Of a stretch of 64,000 nucleotides of DNA, positions 23,557 to 33,629 are shown one piece after another (the first letter of the stretch is position 1; each line of letters opens with the position of its first letter). Source of the stretch: Nitrospira sp. CR1.3 (GTDB lineage: Bacteria; Nitrospirota; Nitrospiria; Nitrospirales; Nitrospiraceae); the NCBI GenBank assembly GCA_014055525.1, contig WIAH01000005.1, positions 140,284 to 204,283 on the forward strand. The letters are read 5' to 3'. Position numbers and translations under genes: made by a program. The notes under the pieces are model-generated. The model worked only from the letters and a program-made list of their open reading frames with translations. It did not search any database and was not told the origin of the DNA.

Positions 23557-25759
23557 TTCCTGGTCGGCTGTCAATCATGCCGACCTTCACCCAGGGCGAA
23601 ACGTCTGGCGGTATCATCCATTTCATCCGAACAACAACACCAGTGGGATCAGTGGTGATCCCAACGGGAACGGCGATGGTGAAGAAACGCATGCTCTTCA
23701 AGCCGCTGCGATCACCCTGATCCAGGATGCCTATGTGCGCAAAGTGATCGACACAGTCAATGATCTCGACAATGTCATCTATGAAATCTCCGGCGGAGAC
23801 TCCTCGGGAGATCCATCTTGGCAATATCATATGATCAACATCATCAAAGACTACGAAGCAGGCAAACCGAAGCAGCACCCCATCGGGATGACAAGCGGAT
23901 CAAATAGCGCGCTCTTGTCGCAGCCCGGGAACTGGATGTCCATGGCCGGCGTGGACTACGATAACCCGGCAGATCCTTACGCCAATAACCCACCTACCGC
24001 AGACGGCACTCGTGTGAACCTATTGGATACGGATCACATCGGGTACATGATGTTTCGCGACGATGCTGCCTTCAGCCGCGCATGGGTCTGGAAGAGCTTT
24101 CTGCGAGGTCATCATACGCTGATGATGGAAGACCTTGGATCGAACCCTGGCTGGATTAGCGGAAGAGCCGCCATGGGACATACAAGGACTTATGCGACTC
24201 GCATGAATCTCGGCTCAATGACGCCCCAGAGTAACCTCTCAAGCACCGGGTATTGCCTGGCCCACATCGGGAATGAATATCTCGTCTACCAAGGTGGGAG
24301 CGGAGCCTTTTCCGTCAATCTAGCTGGGAACTCCTACGCGTACGAATGGTTTAATCCCAATACCGGCGCCATTGCGACAACCGGGACCGTCGGAGCATCC
24401 GGAGGCAGCCAAACCTTCACCCCGCCATTTCAAGGTCCTGCGGTGCTCTATCTGAAAGTATCTGGACTCGCGCCTTCGTCTCCCCCTTCATCTGAAGGTA
24501 CCGCAACAGCGGCGGTTTCCTATCAGGCCTCGGCCAACTTTTCCGGTATCCAAGGGCAAGGCGGCTGGTATTACCAGGATTCGCAGGGGCGCCTCATGAC
24601 CTACAATGCAAGCGGTGGCTACTGGCAGGGGGCTGAGACCTACCTGCGCCTCTGGAACAGTAGTGCCCACCCCGGTTCCGCCGCCGACGCCGTTCGGCGC
24701 TGGGTTGCCCCCAGTGCCGGCACGGTGCGCATCACGGGGAAAGTGGCTGATGGCGATGTGTCGGGCGGGGGCGGGATCACCGCGCTCATTCGCCTTGGCT
24801 CGACTGTTCTGTGGCAGCAGGCGGTGGCAAACGGCAATACCGCCGGCGTCACGTTCGACGTGACCACGGCGGTCTCGGCCGGTACGGCGATTGACTTCGT
24901 CATCAATCGAGGGGCCGACGGCACCAATGCGAACGACACAACGAACTTCAATCCCCTCATCACCTACGTCGGGGCCGCATCAACGCCGGCGGCGGCGGAA
25001 TCCCCTTCTCCAGTAGCCCCAGCAAGTCCTCCTGAAACTGCGACGTCATACGGCGCCTCGGCCAACTTTTCCGGTATCCAAGGACAAGGCGGCTGGTATT
25101 ATCAGGATTCGCAGGGGCGCCTCATGACCTACAATGCAAGCGGTGGCTACTGGCAGGGGGCTGAGACCTACCTGCGCCTCTGGAACAGTAGTGCCCACCC
25201 CGGTTCCGCCGCCGACGCCGTTCGGCGCTGGGTTGCCCCCAGTGCCGGCACGGTGCGCATCACGGGGAAAGTGGCTGATGGCGATGTGTCGGGCGGGGGC
25301 GGGATCACCGCGCTCATTCGCCTTGGCTCGACTGTTCTGTGGCAGCAGGCGGTGGCAAACGGCAATACCGCCGGCGTCACGTTCGACGTGACCACGGCGG
25401 TCTCGGCCGGTACGGCGATTGACTTCGTCATCAATCGAGGGGCCGACGGCACCAATGCGAACGACACAACGAACTTCAATCCCCTCATCACCTACGTCGG
25501 GGCCGCATCAGCGCCGCCGCCCTCAGGGTATACTGTAACATTGTCCTGGACTGCAAACTCTGAGCCGGATCTCTCAGGTTATCGAGTTTATCAACGCGCG
25601 GCATCAGGAACGTATGGGACGCCCATTTCCATTGGCAAGGTCACGACTCATGTCGCAACTAATCTCGTGTCTGGAACTCGATACTATTTCAGGCTAACGT
25701 CCGTAGACACGTCGGGAAATGAGAGCGTTCCATCAGCCGAAGTCACCATACTCAAGTAG
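23507..25759 (+). CDS. Main part of the secreted glycosidase-like protein with two identical beta-sandwich domains and Fn3
   Basis: 750 residues continuing the barrel of 23038-23556 (DQGIYVGIMLFNSWSAVNHAD, DNVIYEISGGDSSGDPSWQYHMINIIKDYEAGKPKQHPIGMTSG, FRDDAAFSRAWVWKSFLRGHHTLMMEDLG), then a collagen-binding-like strand segment ending FQGPAVLYLKVSG. Two nearly identical domains of about 160 residues follow (ANFSGIQGQGGWYYQDSQGR ... DTTNFNPLITY), joined by Pro/Ala linkers, and a C-terminal fibronectin type III domain (YTVTLSWTANSEPDLSGYRVYQR ... YFRLTSVDTSGNES). Together they look like a surface or secreted polysaccharide-active protein. If the frameshift is real this half lacks its export signal. 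Confidence 0.8.
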   Translation: MVAARDQGIYVGIMLFNSWSAVNHADLHPGRNVWRYHPFHPNNNTSGISGDPNGNGDGEETHALQAAAITLIQDAYVRKVIDTVNDLDNVIYEISGGDSSGDPSWQYHMINIIKDYEAGKPKQHPIGMTSGSNSALLSQPGNWMSMAGVDYDNPADPYANNPPTADGTRVNLLDTDHIGYMMFRDDAAFSRAWVWKSFLRGHHTLMMEDLGSNPGWISGRAAMGHTRTYATRMNLGSMTPQSNLSSTGYCLAHIGNEYLVYQGGSGAFSVNLAGNSYAYEWFNPNTGAIATTGTVGASGGSQTFTPPFQGPAVLYLKVSGLAPSSPPSSEGTATAAVSYQASANFSGIQGQGGWYYQDSQGRLMTYNASGGYWQGAETYLRLWNSSAHPGSAADAVRRWVAPSAGTVRITGKVADGDVSGGGGITALIRLGSTVLWQQAVANGNTAGVTFDVTTAVSAGTAIDFVINRGADGTNANDTTNFNPLITYVGAASTPAAAESPSPVAPASPPETATSYGASANFSGIQGQGGWYYQDSQGRLMTYNASGGYWQGAETYLRLWNSSAHPGSAADAVRRWVAPSAGTVRITGKVADGDVSGGGGITALIRLGSTVLWQQAVANGNTAGVTFDVTTAVSAGTAIDFVINRGADGTNANDTTNFNPLITYVGAASAPPPSGYTVTLSWTANSEPDLSGYRVYQRAASGTYGTPISIGKVTTHVATNLVSGTRYYFRLTSVDTSGNESVPSAEVTILK
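24528..25509 (+). repeat. Two near-identical 455-base direct repeats inside the glycosidase-like gene
   Basis: 24528-24981 and 25056-25509, period 528 bases. They differ at only a few third positions (GGGCAA/GGACAA, TACCAG/TATCAG) while the linkers between them differ completely. This indicates a recent duplication or gene conversion of one carbohydrate-binding-like domain. Confidence 0.9.
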
Positions 25760-25821
25760 TGGCTTCAGGATTTCAATGGACGCAAGCTCCCTCTGAGGGG
25801 CCTCCTCAAATTCTGCAATCC

Positions 25822-25846
25822 CGCATTTCCCGGCGGGAGGCGGTCT
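25822..25846 (+). repeat. Dispersed motif, copy 10
   Basis: CGCATTTCCCGGCGGGAGGC then GGTC, 62 bases past the end of the glycosidase-like gene. Confidence 0.55.
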
Positions 25847-25963
25847 GGCGCTTACCTCCTCCACCCACCGATCAATCCGATTATTTCAGACGGGGGCGAT
25901 TTTTCCGTTAAGCGTCCTGTAGAATGTGGCCGAGTCTGAGGCTCTTGATCTGGAGGACGCTTG

Positions 25964-26173
25964 ATGCCCACCCCGAAACCCATCACGGAACGGATTCTCG
26001 AATTCCTGCGATGTTCCCATGAATGTGACTTTGAAGCCTTGGTGACCCGCTATCCGGAATTTACCTGGAACGAGATCTATCTCGAAGTCTCCCGCTTGCA
26101 AAGGCATGGGCTGGTGACAGTAAGGAGAGGCGTGGGAATTTTTACTATCAGACAATCCCCTGCTCTGCCATAA
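25964..26173 (+). CDS. Small winged-helix-like protein
   Basis: About 69 residues: ITERILEFLRCSHECDFEALVTRYPEFTWNEIYLEVSRLQRHGLVTVRRGVGIFTIRQ. The helix-turn-helix-wing order (DFEALVTRYPEFTWNEIYLEVSRLQ then GLVTVRRGVGIFTI) suggests a minimal winged-helix DNA-binding domain. TGGAGGACGC precedes the ATG. A similar-sized wHTH-like protein is encoded at 35131-35364. Target unknown. Confidence 0.75.
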   Translation: MPTPKPITERILEFLRCSHECDFEALVTRYPEFTWNEIYLEVSRLQRHGLVTVRRGVGIFTIRQSPALP

Positions 26174-26386
26174 GTCGCCCCAATGGCCTGTCCTGAGCCA
26201 GTCGAAGGGTGGCAGTCGCCATCTTCCTCGCCATCCCTCATACTCAGCGTGAACCCCAACTCACGCGGCTAGATACATTCTGAGCTTTACAGTAGACTTC
26301 CTGGCGAAGATCTCGCTTGTCGCGGAGCACTGCACCTTGTCCGGATTCGCAAGTACCTGTCGAACCGGAATGATGAGGGAGAATGC

Positions 26387-26653
26387 ATGAGACGTCTCGG
26401 AATGAGTCTGATAATGGGGCTTCTGATCTTGCACACATTCGCGGCTTGTGAACGACAAAGCCCACCCCCGAAACCGATCGGATCGGCCACCAATAAGCAT
26501 GTGGAGGAAGCGCCCGTTCCACCCTCTCGCCGGGACGCGGACGCGATGATTCAGAACATGAAGGCACCCATGAATGACGCTCGACGAGCGGAGGACGTCA
26601 TCAAAGGGGCAGCGGATCGCACACGTCAGCAATCGGATCAGGCTAACCCGTGA
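26387..26653 (+). CDS. Small lipoprotein
   Basis: 88 residues. MSLIMGLLILHTFAAC is a lipoprotein signal with Cys at the end; the mature part is short, proline-rich near the anchor (QSPPPKPIG, APVPPSRRD) and then helical and charged (AMIQNMKAPMNDARRAEDVIKGAADRTRQQ). No family recognised. Start follows GAGGGAGAATGC. Confidence 0.7.
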   Translation: MRRLGMSLIMGLLILHTFAACERQSPPPKPIGSATNKHVEEAPVPPSRRDADAMIQNMKAPMNDARRAEDVIKGAADRTRQQSDQANP

Positions 26654-26697
26654 AAAAGAGAGCAGGCTACTTTTCTCAGCTGCTAACAGGACTCAAA

Positions 26698-26722
26698 ACC
26701 ATTTCCCGGCGCGTGGCGGGTC
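26698..26722 (+). repeat. Dispersed motif, copy 11
   Basis: ACCATTTCCCGGCGCGTGGC then GGGTC. The AGGCTACTTTTCT flank at 26662 is the same as that before copy 1. Confidence 0.75.
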
Positions 26723-26889
26723 TGCGCCTTTCTCTTCATCCAGCCCACGTCGCACACCACGATAGACCCGGACGACGATAAAACGTACAATGGCCTCGGT
26801 TCGTCTCGTATCCTGCCGTATCAAGTCGTCATCCGTTTCTGGGCATCACCTTGGCCAGCGAGGATAGGCCCGCGCCCCGGGGAGCACCT

Positions 26890-28329
26890 ATGCAAAAGAC
26901 TCGTATTATCTGCACGATCGGCCCGGCCACGGAATCATACGAGATGTTGCAGAAGCTGTACGAGGCCGGAATGAATATCGCGCGACTGAACATGTCCCAC
27001 GGCGACCACGACTCCCACGCCAAGGTCATTCAGCACATCAAGACACTCAACAAGAAGGTCAAGTTTCCCATCGCTATCCTACTGGATACGCAAGGCCCGT
27101 CGATTCGCACCGGGAACCTCTCCAATGAGCTCGATCTGCGGCAGGGCGCCATCGTCTCCGTCAGCACGCGCGGGCCGATGGACGTTGAAGAGAGCTCCAT
27201 CCACATCGACTATGAGGACTTGCTTGAGCAGGTCAACGTCGGGGACAAGATCACCGTGGATAACGGACTGATCAATTTGGAGGTGTTGGAGAAGCACGAG
27301 CGCGTCATGCAGTGCCGCGTCTTGGACGGTGGCCTCCTGAAGAGCAAGCGCCACGTCAATCTCCCGGGTATCCGGGTCAATCTGCCAGCGATTACGCACA
27401 AGGACACCAAGGATATCCTGTTCGGCCTGGAACGGGATGTGGACTTCATCGCGCTTTCCTTCGTACGTGAAGCCGCGGATATTCAGCAACTCAAGGCCCT
27501 CATGGGTGAAAAGGTCGGGAGGGTGAAGATTGTCGCAAAGATCGAGGACCAGGAAGGCGTTCGCAACCTGGCAGAGATCATCAAGGAGTCTGATGGCATT
27601 ATGGTCGCGCGTGGAGATCTGGGTGTGGAGATCAACATCGAGGATCTACCGAATGTCCAGCGCACGATCGTGCAACTCTGTGCCGAACACGGAAAGCGGG
27701 TGATCGTCGCAACCCATCTGCTCGAATCCATGATCCACAATCCGCACCCCACTCGCGCCGAGGTCACCGACGTGGCCAACGCGATCTATGAAGAAGTCGA
27801 TGCCGTCATGCTGTCCGGGGAAACCACAGTCGGGAAGTATCCGGTGAAATGTGTCGAATACCTGCGCAAGATCGCGCTGAAATCCGAGACGATCCCCGGG
27901 TTGCGGTTTGCGACACAATTGCGTGACGCGGGAAATAAACAGCAGTTGGCGGCGGCGGCCGTTCAGCTCGCCGAGGGGGTGAACGCCAAGGGAATCGTCG
28001 TGATCACCAGACGGGGACTCATGGCCGATCTCGTCGCAAACTGCCGTCCTTTCTCTACCAACATCTACGCTTTTACCAACATGAGCCAACCGCGACGGAC
28101 CATGATGCTCAACCGTGGTGTCCTTCCTTTCAAGATCGATTTCAGTTCGGACCCTGAGAAGACCCTGCAGACGGCATTCCGGATTTTGAAGGACCGAGAA
28201 CAGTTTCAGGTTGGAGACAAGGTCGTGATTATTTCGGACGTCCTGGCCCAGCAACGGGTCGATTCGATTCAGATACGTGACGTCCCCTCGGACGACATCC
28301 CGCTCGAACCAACACACGAGCCACGATGA
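26890..28329 (+). CDS. pyk: Pyruvate kinase
   Basis: About 479 residues. TRIICTIGPATESYEML opens the barrel, ARLNMSHGDHDSH is the N-terminal signature, and LLDTQGPSIRTG, KIEDQEGVRNLAEII and DGIMVARGDLGVEI carry the active-site Lys, Glu and Asp around the Mg/K sites. The B domain lies between, and VVITRRGLMADLVANCRPFSTNIYAF starts the allosteric C domain. It makes ATP and pyruvate from PEP in lower glycolysis. The ATG at 26890 fits the family start. It is a core gene embedded in otherwise accessory sequence. Confidence 0.97.
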   Translation: MQKTRIICTIGPATESYEMLQKLYEAGMNIARLNMSHGDHDSHAKVIQHIKTLNKKVKFPIAILLDTQGPSIRTGNLSNELDLRQGAIVSVSTRGPMDVEESSIHIDYEDLLEQVNVGDKITVDNGLINLEVLEKHERVMQCRVLDGGLLKSKRHVNLPGIRVNLPAITHKDTKDILFGLERDVDFIALSFVREAADIQQLKALMGEKVGRVKIVAKIEDQEGVRNLAEIIKESDGIMVARGDLGVEINIEDLPNVQRTIVQLCAEHGKRVIVATHLLESMIHNPHPTRAEVTDVANAIYEEVDAVMLSGETTVGKYPVKCVEYLRKIALKSETIPGLRFATQLRDAGNKQQLAAAAVQLAEGVNAKGIVVITRRGLMADLVANCRPFSTNIYAFTNMSQPRRTMMLNRGVLPFKIDFSSDPEKTLQTAFRILKDREQFQVGDKVVIISDVLAQQRVDSIQIRDVPSDDIPLEPTHEPR

Positions 28330-28369
28330 GCTAACCCCAGTTTCGAGGACGTTCGCAAAGGAGGCACAA

Positions 28370-28395
28370 CCCATTTCACGGCGCGTGGCAGGGCC
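28370..28395 (+). repeat. Dispersed motif, copy 12
   Basis: CCCATTTCACGGCGCGTGGC then AGGGCC, 41 bases past the pyk stop; here the motif follows a housekeeping gene. Confidence 0.7.
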
Positions 28396-28603
28396 GAGAG
28401 CACCGGTCTCAGCAGATTCCAGCTCTCGATACCATCATCGACAACGAGAATGGATGCTTTCAAGGATACCTGACAGCCTGCCGTCCTCTAGCCAGGAAGA
28501 GGTACCTCGAAAGTGGTGCGACAAGACCAAAGGGAACATTTGGCATTCCCCGGTGGGAGCGAGGGTAGAGGACCGAATTCTTAGACCCACTCGCGAGGGG
28601 AAT

Positions 28604-28996
28604 TTACCGGCGGAGCTGGGCCAGCACTGCTCCACTGTCCCAGTAGGCCCATAACGTCGTGATGCGGCCCGCCTCGTTAAACTCAAATACGTCGATGCCG
28701 ACCACCTCCACAGGCTTCTGATTTTTCCCGATGGCTTTACCCTGAAAGCCAACCGCTGCGCGATTACTCGCCATATATACCGAGTCCGCTTGGATGTGAA
28801 CTTCCTGGACCGCGTGCGCAATGACACCAAAGAAGTCTCGTAAGGCGTCAGCGCCTTGGCGCGGCGTGCTCCCGTAAGGATCATGCACCACCGCATTCTC
28901 GGCGAAACAGGCCACATATGCAGAAGGATCGAGACTGGTCCAAGCCGCAAAGTAGCGGTCGACTGCGTCACGCATCTGTTCCGACGAAAGAGACAT
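28604..28996 (-). CDS. SnoaL-like / NTF2-fold protein
   Basis: 130 residues: RDAVDRYFAAWTSLDPSAYVACFAENAVVHDPYGS, DALRDFFGVIAHAVQEVHIQADSVYMASNRAAVGFQGKAI and VEVVGIDVFEFNEAGRITTLWAYWD make the cone-shaped alpha+beta NTF2 fold. SnoaL-like members act as small isomerases or hydrolases, or have no known role. Active-site His/Asp pairs are not clear enough to choose. Monocistronic, minus strand. Confidence 0.85.
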   Translation of the reverse strand: MSLSSEQMRDAVDRYFAAWTSLDPSAYVACFAENAVVHDPYGSTPRQGADALRDFFGVIAHAVQEVHIQADSVYMASNRAAVGFQGKAIGKNQKPVEVVGIDVFEFNEAGRITTLWAYWDSGAVLAQLRR

Positions 28997-29154
28997 AGCC
29001 CGCTGATGACAGTACCGATCGCCCCTTTGGCTCTCTGAAGCATCTTGATATTAGTATGTCAGACGTACTTTCGCAACGCTCAGAACGCTTAAATCGTTTA
29101 TCCCCAGCCTTGAGATGAAATATGTGTGACCGGAGTGCGTGGAATGTACGTGTC

Positions 29155-29793
29155 TTACTGAGGTTTCAACAGCCAGACATTCTCTTTGGCGGCGACTTTT
29201 CCCTTCAATCCACCAGCGACATCTGTGCTCGTAACAAGCGTCACATCATAGCTCGCTGCGTACTGTCGATGGACTTCCTCGCGACTTACGGAAAACGGTG
29301 GGCCTTCCTTCAAGCTTTGATCGTACTCATAGGAAATCAACAACTGAGGAGCCCTACCAGTAATCTCCGTCAGATGCGCTGTATATCGGTTGCGCATTTC
29401 TCCGGGTAAGGCCACTAACGCGGCCCTGTCATAGATCGCATCGACCGGGCCAAGCATTTTTCTCGACAGCGCAAAGATATCGCCAACAAAGATGTCGAGA
29501 TTGTTTGCACTCCACTGTTCGAGTTCGCCGACTCTCAATATTTCTGGTTGCACTCCCAGTTCCATGAATAATTGCTCGATGGCGAGTTGACTCAATTCGG
29601 CTCCAGCCACCAGGCAGCCTTTGGAGAGCAGCCAAGAGATATCAAGCGTCTTGCCGCACAACGGGACAAAGATACGCCTCCCCTTCGCCAGAGAAAGCTC
29701 GCGAAAATGTTTGACCAGAAGTGGGTTGGCCTGGCTTTCGTGGAAGCCGATTTCATTCTTCTCCCACCGTTGGTGCCAGAAAGTTGGGTCCAT
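29155..29793 (-). CDS. tpm: Thiopurine S-methyltransferase family protein
   Basis: 212 residues. FWHQRWEKNEIGFHESQANPLLVKHF is the diagnostic TPMT N-terminus. RIFVPLCGKTLDISWLLSKGCLVAGAELSQLAIEQLF is the SAM site, and VDAIYDRAALVALPGEMR with YTAHLTEI follow. Bacterial TPMTs methylate thiopurines and, in some species, selenium or tellurium compounds, giving detoxification. It lies in the region with persulfide dioxygenase and catalase-like genes. Confidence 0.93.
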   Translation of the reverse strand: MDPTFWHQRWEKNEIGFHESQANPLLVKHFRELSLAKGRRIFVPLCGKTLDISWLLSKGCLVAGAELSQLAIEQLFMELGVQPEILRVGELEQWSANNLDIFVGDIFALSRKMLGPVDAIYDRAALVALPGEMRNRYTAHLTEITGRAPQLLISYEYDQSLKEGPPFSVSREEVHRQYAASYDVTLVTSTDVAGGLKGKVAAKENVWLLKPQ

Positions 29794-30161
29794 TATAAAT
29801 TCCGTTCACCTCTTAGGTGAGGAAGTCATTTCAAGAGCGAGGGTCCGCCTTCGAACACGGGAGAAGCCATGGGAGGGTATCATCTATGACTTCTGCTCAG
29901 CAATCGACAGGAATGGCCGTGTTCTCTGCCAATGTTCCCTGTGTAACAAAAACAATTCCATCATTTCAGGTTCCTTCCTTGAATCTGTTCTGATTCAGAT
30001 TGGTTGTATCATGTAGATCCAAGTCATGACTTCCGACACAGCTGTCATGGGGCTTGGCGGACCTGCTCGTTCAGCCCCTCGCCGCCCTCTCGGATACTCC
30101 CGCCTCACGCGGCGATCGACACCACTGGTTACTGAATCAACCGAGGAATACAATCCTAGCT
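29794..30161. other. Intergenic region
   Basis: No gene supported. It is the shared upstream region of the divergent tpm and lipoprotein genes; A+T-rich around 29930-30010. The frame of the next gene is open back to 30054 but lacks a signal peptide there. Confidence 0.5.
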
Positions 30162-30560
30162 ATGAGCGCCACACATCTACGTGCGGGTCTGACCATTCAG
30201 GTGATTTCTCTGCTCTGCGTCGCGCTTCTCATGGCCGGATGCGAATCAGAACGAGACCGCTTGATGAAGGAAAAGTATCCTATCTATCCCGATCATATCA
30301 AACGAGCCGTAGACCATAGCTACGCCGTACGAGGGATGGATCACGAACAGGTCTATCTGGCGTTCGGAGAGCCCATCTGCAAGAGAACTATTGAACAGAA
30401 CGGAAAGCCGGTGGAAGTATGGTTGTATCCTCCAGGAGGACGGGACCCCTGCATCACTGCTGAGTTTCGGGTGTTTTTCGAGAAGGGCGTGGTATCAGAA
30501 TGGGTCAAATCGAACGAAGTCCCTCGCTTCATGGATCCGCCTGGCGGGGTCCCTCCCTGA
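30162..30560 (+). CDS. Lipoprotein, BamE/SmpA-like
   Basis: About 132 residues. IQVISLLCVALLMAGC is a lipobox signal. HSYAVRGMDHEQVYLAFGEPICKRTIEQNGKPVEVWLYP follows the 'GM-x-x-x-x-V-x-x-x-x-G-x-P' pattern of the BamE/SmpA fold, with a later Cys (DPCITAEF). The start at 30162 puts the signal peptide at the terminus. BamE helps insert outer-membrane proteins, but isolated homologues have varied roles. Confidence 0.7.
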   Translation: MSATHLRAGLTIQVISLLCVALLMAGCESERDRLMKEKYPIYPDHIKRAVDHSYAVRGMDHEQVYLAFGEPICKRTIEQNGKPVEVWLYPPGGRDPCITAEFRVFFEKGVVSEWVKSNEVPRFMDPPGGVPP

Positions 30561-30593
30561 GTCTCAGCGAACCAGGCTCCATACTCTCCTCGG

Positions 30594-30630
30594 CTTCGCC
30601 ATGGATCTGCCGATGCGAAAAAGCAGAATG
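30594..30630. repeat. Second dispersed sequence, copy 1 (CTTCGCCATGGATCT type)
   Basis: CTTCGCCATGGATCTGCC then GATGCGAAAAAGCAGAATG. A related sequence is at 33491-33528 with about four fifths of positions the same, also just 3' of a plus-strand gene. Confidence 0.5.
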
Positions 30631-30660
30631 GCCTGGTTGTAGACGTGAACCGTCCTTTCG

Positions 30661-31047
30661 CTAGCGTTCTGGCTGGAATGCGCGTGTATTGCGATCGCGA
30701 TCGCTGATGATGAGTGAGGGATTTCCCCGATCGTCGACGCTCAAAACCAAGAGCGTTCTCCCGTCCTCGTCCCGCACGGCCAGGCCTGTTTCGCGGGCTA
30801 TGCCCATCCACACGCCGCGGGTATCGGTCTCATCGCTGAGTTGGAGGTAGGGTTGCGCGTCAGCAGAGAAGCCCAACCTGGCTCTCGTCCGCCCTTGCGC
30901 GTCGATTAATTGGAATTGCTGGGCACGTACGACCACATCTGATTGTTGCGCAATGCTGGGCGTTCCCGTGACGAATGACACGGCAAACCCGCCCATTGCA
31001 CCGGCGATCAAGCTGACCAGCGCCATTCCATATGTCCTCTGATTCAT
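30661..31047 (-). CDS. Exported hypothetical protein with beta repeats
   Basis: 128 residues. The N-terminus YGMALVSLIAGAMGGFAVSFV is a signal or anchor. It is followed by three similar units (FQLIDAQGRTRARLGFSADAQPYLQLSD; GVWMGIARETGLAVRDEDGRTLLVLSVDDRGNPSLIISDRDR) of the 'L-x-D-x-x-G-R-x-x-x-x-L' kind, as in small periplasmic beta-repeat proteins. Strong ribosome site GAAGGAGGTGGGGGC. Function unknown. Confidence 0.75.
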   Translation of the reverse strand: MNQRTYGMALVSLIAGAMGGFAVSFVTGTPSIAQQSDVVVRAQQFQLIDAQGRTRARLGFSADAQPYLQLSDETDTRGVWMGIARETGLAVRDEDGRTLLVLSVDDRGNPSLIISDRDRNTRAFQPER

Positions 31048-31232
31048 GCCCCCACCTCCTTCGATAGCGATGCCTCAAGTAGATCAAGGAGGGCCATTTT
31101 AGTGAGCCGCCTTCGAGGATGCAAGAACCGGGGAATGAATATGGACCGAGACAGGTTGAAAGAGTAGAGTATCCCTGGTTTCCAGCTGTCGATCCGACAT
31201 CGCGCCGCTAGTCTGTGAGGAGGGACAAGCTC

Positions 31233-32237
31233 ATGTGGAAAACACCCGCGTCAATAGCCGCGCTGACTATCGTCTTGATGCTCCCTAGCTCTGGAGTCGC
31301 TCAAGAGGCGCCGGCAAATCAGAAATCGCTGGCTGAACAACTGGTGGACGCCTTCAATGCCGTGTTCGGAGCCCATCCCGGAATGCGCGCCAATCACCCG
31401 AAGGGCGTCGTCTTGGAAGGGACGTTCACGCCGAGTTCCTCGGCGGCGTCCGTCAGTAAGGCCGCTCACCTGAAAAAGCAAAAGAAGCCGATTCCGGTGA
31501 CCGTCCGGTTTTCGGCCGGGTCGGGCTTGCCGACCGTGCCCGACACCAATGAGATGCCGCGCGGGATGGCCGTGAAGTTCAGCCTTCCAGACGGAACGAA
31601 GACTGATCTCGTCGTGCTGTCCTATAACGGCTTCCCCGTGGCCACAGCGGAAGAGTTCAGAGATTTTCTCCTCGCCATCGCGGCGAGCGGACCAGATGCG
31701 CCAAAACCGACCGCCATTGAAAAGTTCCTGAGCGCCCATCCGGCGGCAAAAACGTTCGTGGAGACCCCCAAGCCGCCGCCGGCGAGCTATGCGACGCTCC
31801 CCTATTTCGGGATCAACGCGTTCAAGTTCACCAACTCGAAAGGAGGCACCACGCTCGCTCGTTATCAGCTACAGCCTCTGGCCGGCGCCCAGTACCTCAC
31901 CAAAGAACAGGCCTCTGCGAAGGGGCCCGATTTTCTAACTGATGAGATTCGCGATCGGGTTCGCCGCGGTCCCGTCAAGTTCAAGCTGCTCGCGCAGGTT
32001 GCCGAACCGGAGGACAAGATCGATGATCCGACGATTGCGTGGCCGGATACCAGGAAGAAAATCGAATTGGGCACGATCAGCATCACCAAGGCGGTCGCAG
32101 ACAGCCAAGCCGCGGAAAAGAAATTGCTGTTCGTGCCGGGAGCGTTGACTTCCGGCATCGAGGCAGCCGACCCGATGATTGCCGCCCGGTCGGCGGCCTA
32201 TATCGTGTCCCTGTCTCGTCGTGCCCAGGGACAGTGA
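31233..32237 (+). CDS. Exported catalase-related peroxidase (SrpA-like)
   Basis: About 334 residues. Signal peptide SIAALTIVLMLPSSGVAQ. GMRANHPKGVVLEGTF with His, then VPVTVRFSAGSGLPTVPDTNEMPRGMAVKF, matches the distal haem side of monofunctional catalases. YFGINAFKFTNSKGGTTLARYQLQPLAG follows. The family (COG catalase-related, SrpA) is shorter than true catalases and acts as a periplasmic haem peroxidase. The start at 31233 is chosen for the signal peptide and GAGGAGGGA upstream. Confidence 0.9.
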   Translation: MWKTPASIAALTIVLMLPSSGVAQEAPANQKSLAEQLVDAFNAVFGAHPGMRANHPKGVVLEGTFTPSSSAASVSKAAHLKKQKKPIPVTVRFSAGSGLPTVPDTNEMPRGMAVKFSLPDGTKTDLVVLSYNGFPVATAEEFRDFLLAIAASGPDAPKPTAIEKFLSAHPAAKTFVETPKPPPASYATLPYFGINAFKFTNSKGGTTLARYQLQPLAGAQYLTKEQASAKGPDFLTDEIRDRVRRGPVKFKLLAQVAEPEDKIDDPTIAWPDTRKKIELGTISITKAVADSQAAEKKLLFVPGALTSGIEAADPMIAARSAAYIVSLSRRAQGQ

Positions 32238-32256
32238 CTAAGGAACGGCATCAGGG

Positions 32257-32281
32257 CGCATTTCCCGACGGGTGGCTGGAT
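32257..32281 (+). repeat. Dispersed motif, copy 13
   Basis: GCGCATTTCCCGACGGGTGG then CTGGA, 20 bases past the catalase-like stop; diverged. Confidence 0.5.
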
Positions 32282-32361
32282 TGTGGCCTCCGCACGAGAT
32301 AGACCTTCTTCAGAAATCCGGCACCTCACATTCTCTCGCCCATCGATCTGACCCATGATAG

Positions 32362-33411
<1,050 letters not shown>

Positions 33412-33490
33412 CCTTCCTCGCGAGGCCGAGGGCCGCATCGCGTGGAGGGCAGTCAGCGTTCCTCGATGTCCCGCGACTGACCCTCGTCTA

Positions 33491-33528
33491 CTTCGCCATA
33501 GATCTACCCGCTTCGAAAAAGTAGAATG
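33491..33528. repeat. Second dispersed sequence, copy 2
   Basis: CTTCGCCATAGATCTACCCG then CTTCGAAAAAGTAGAATG; partner of 30594-30630. Confidence 0.5.
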
Positions 33529-33629
33529 TTCCGGCTTCGGTACAGCTGAGCTGAATCAGTAGAATAGCCGCGTTGTATTTCGATCATCGCTGAAATCTTG
33601 CGAACTCAGGATCCTTTGGAGTTTTTATC

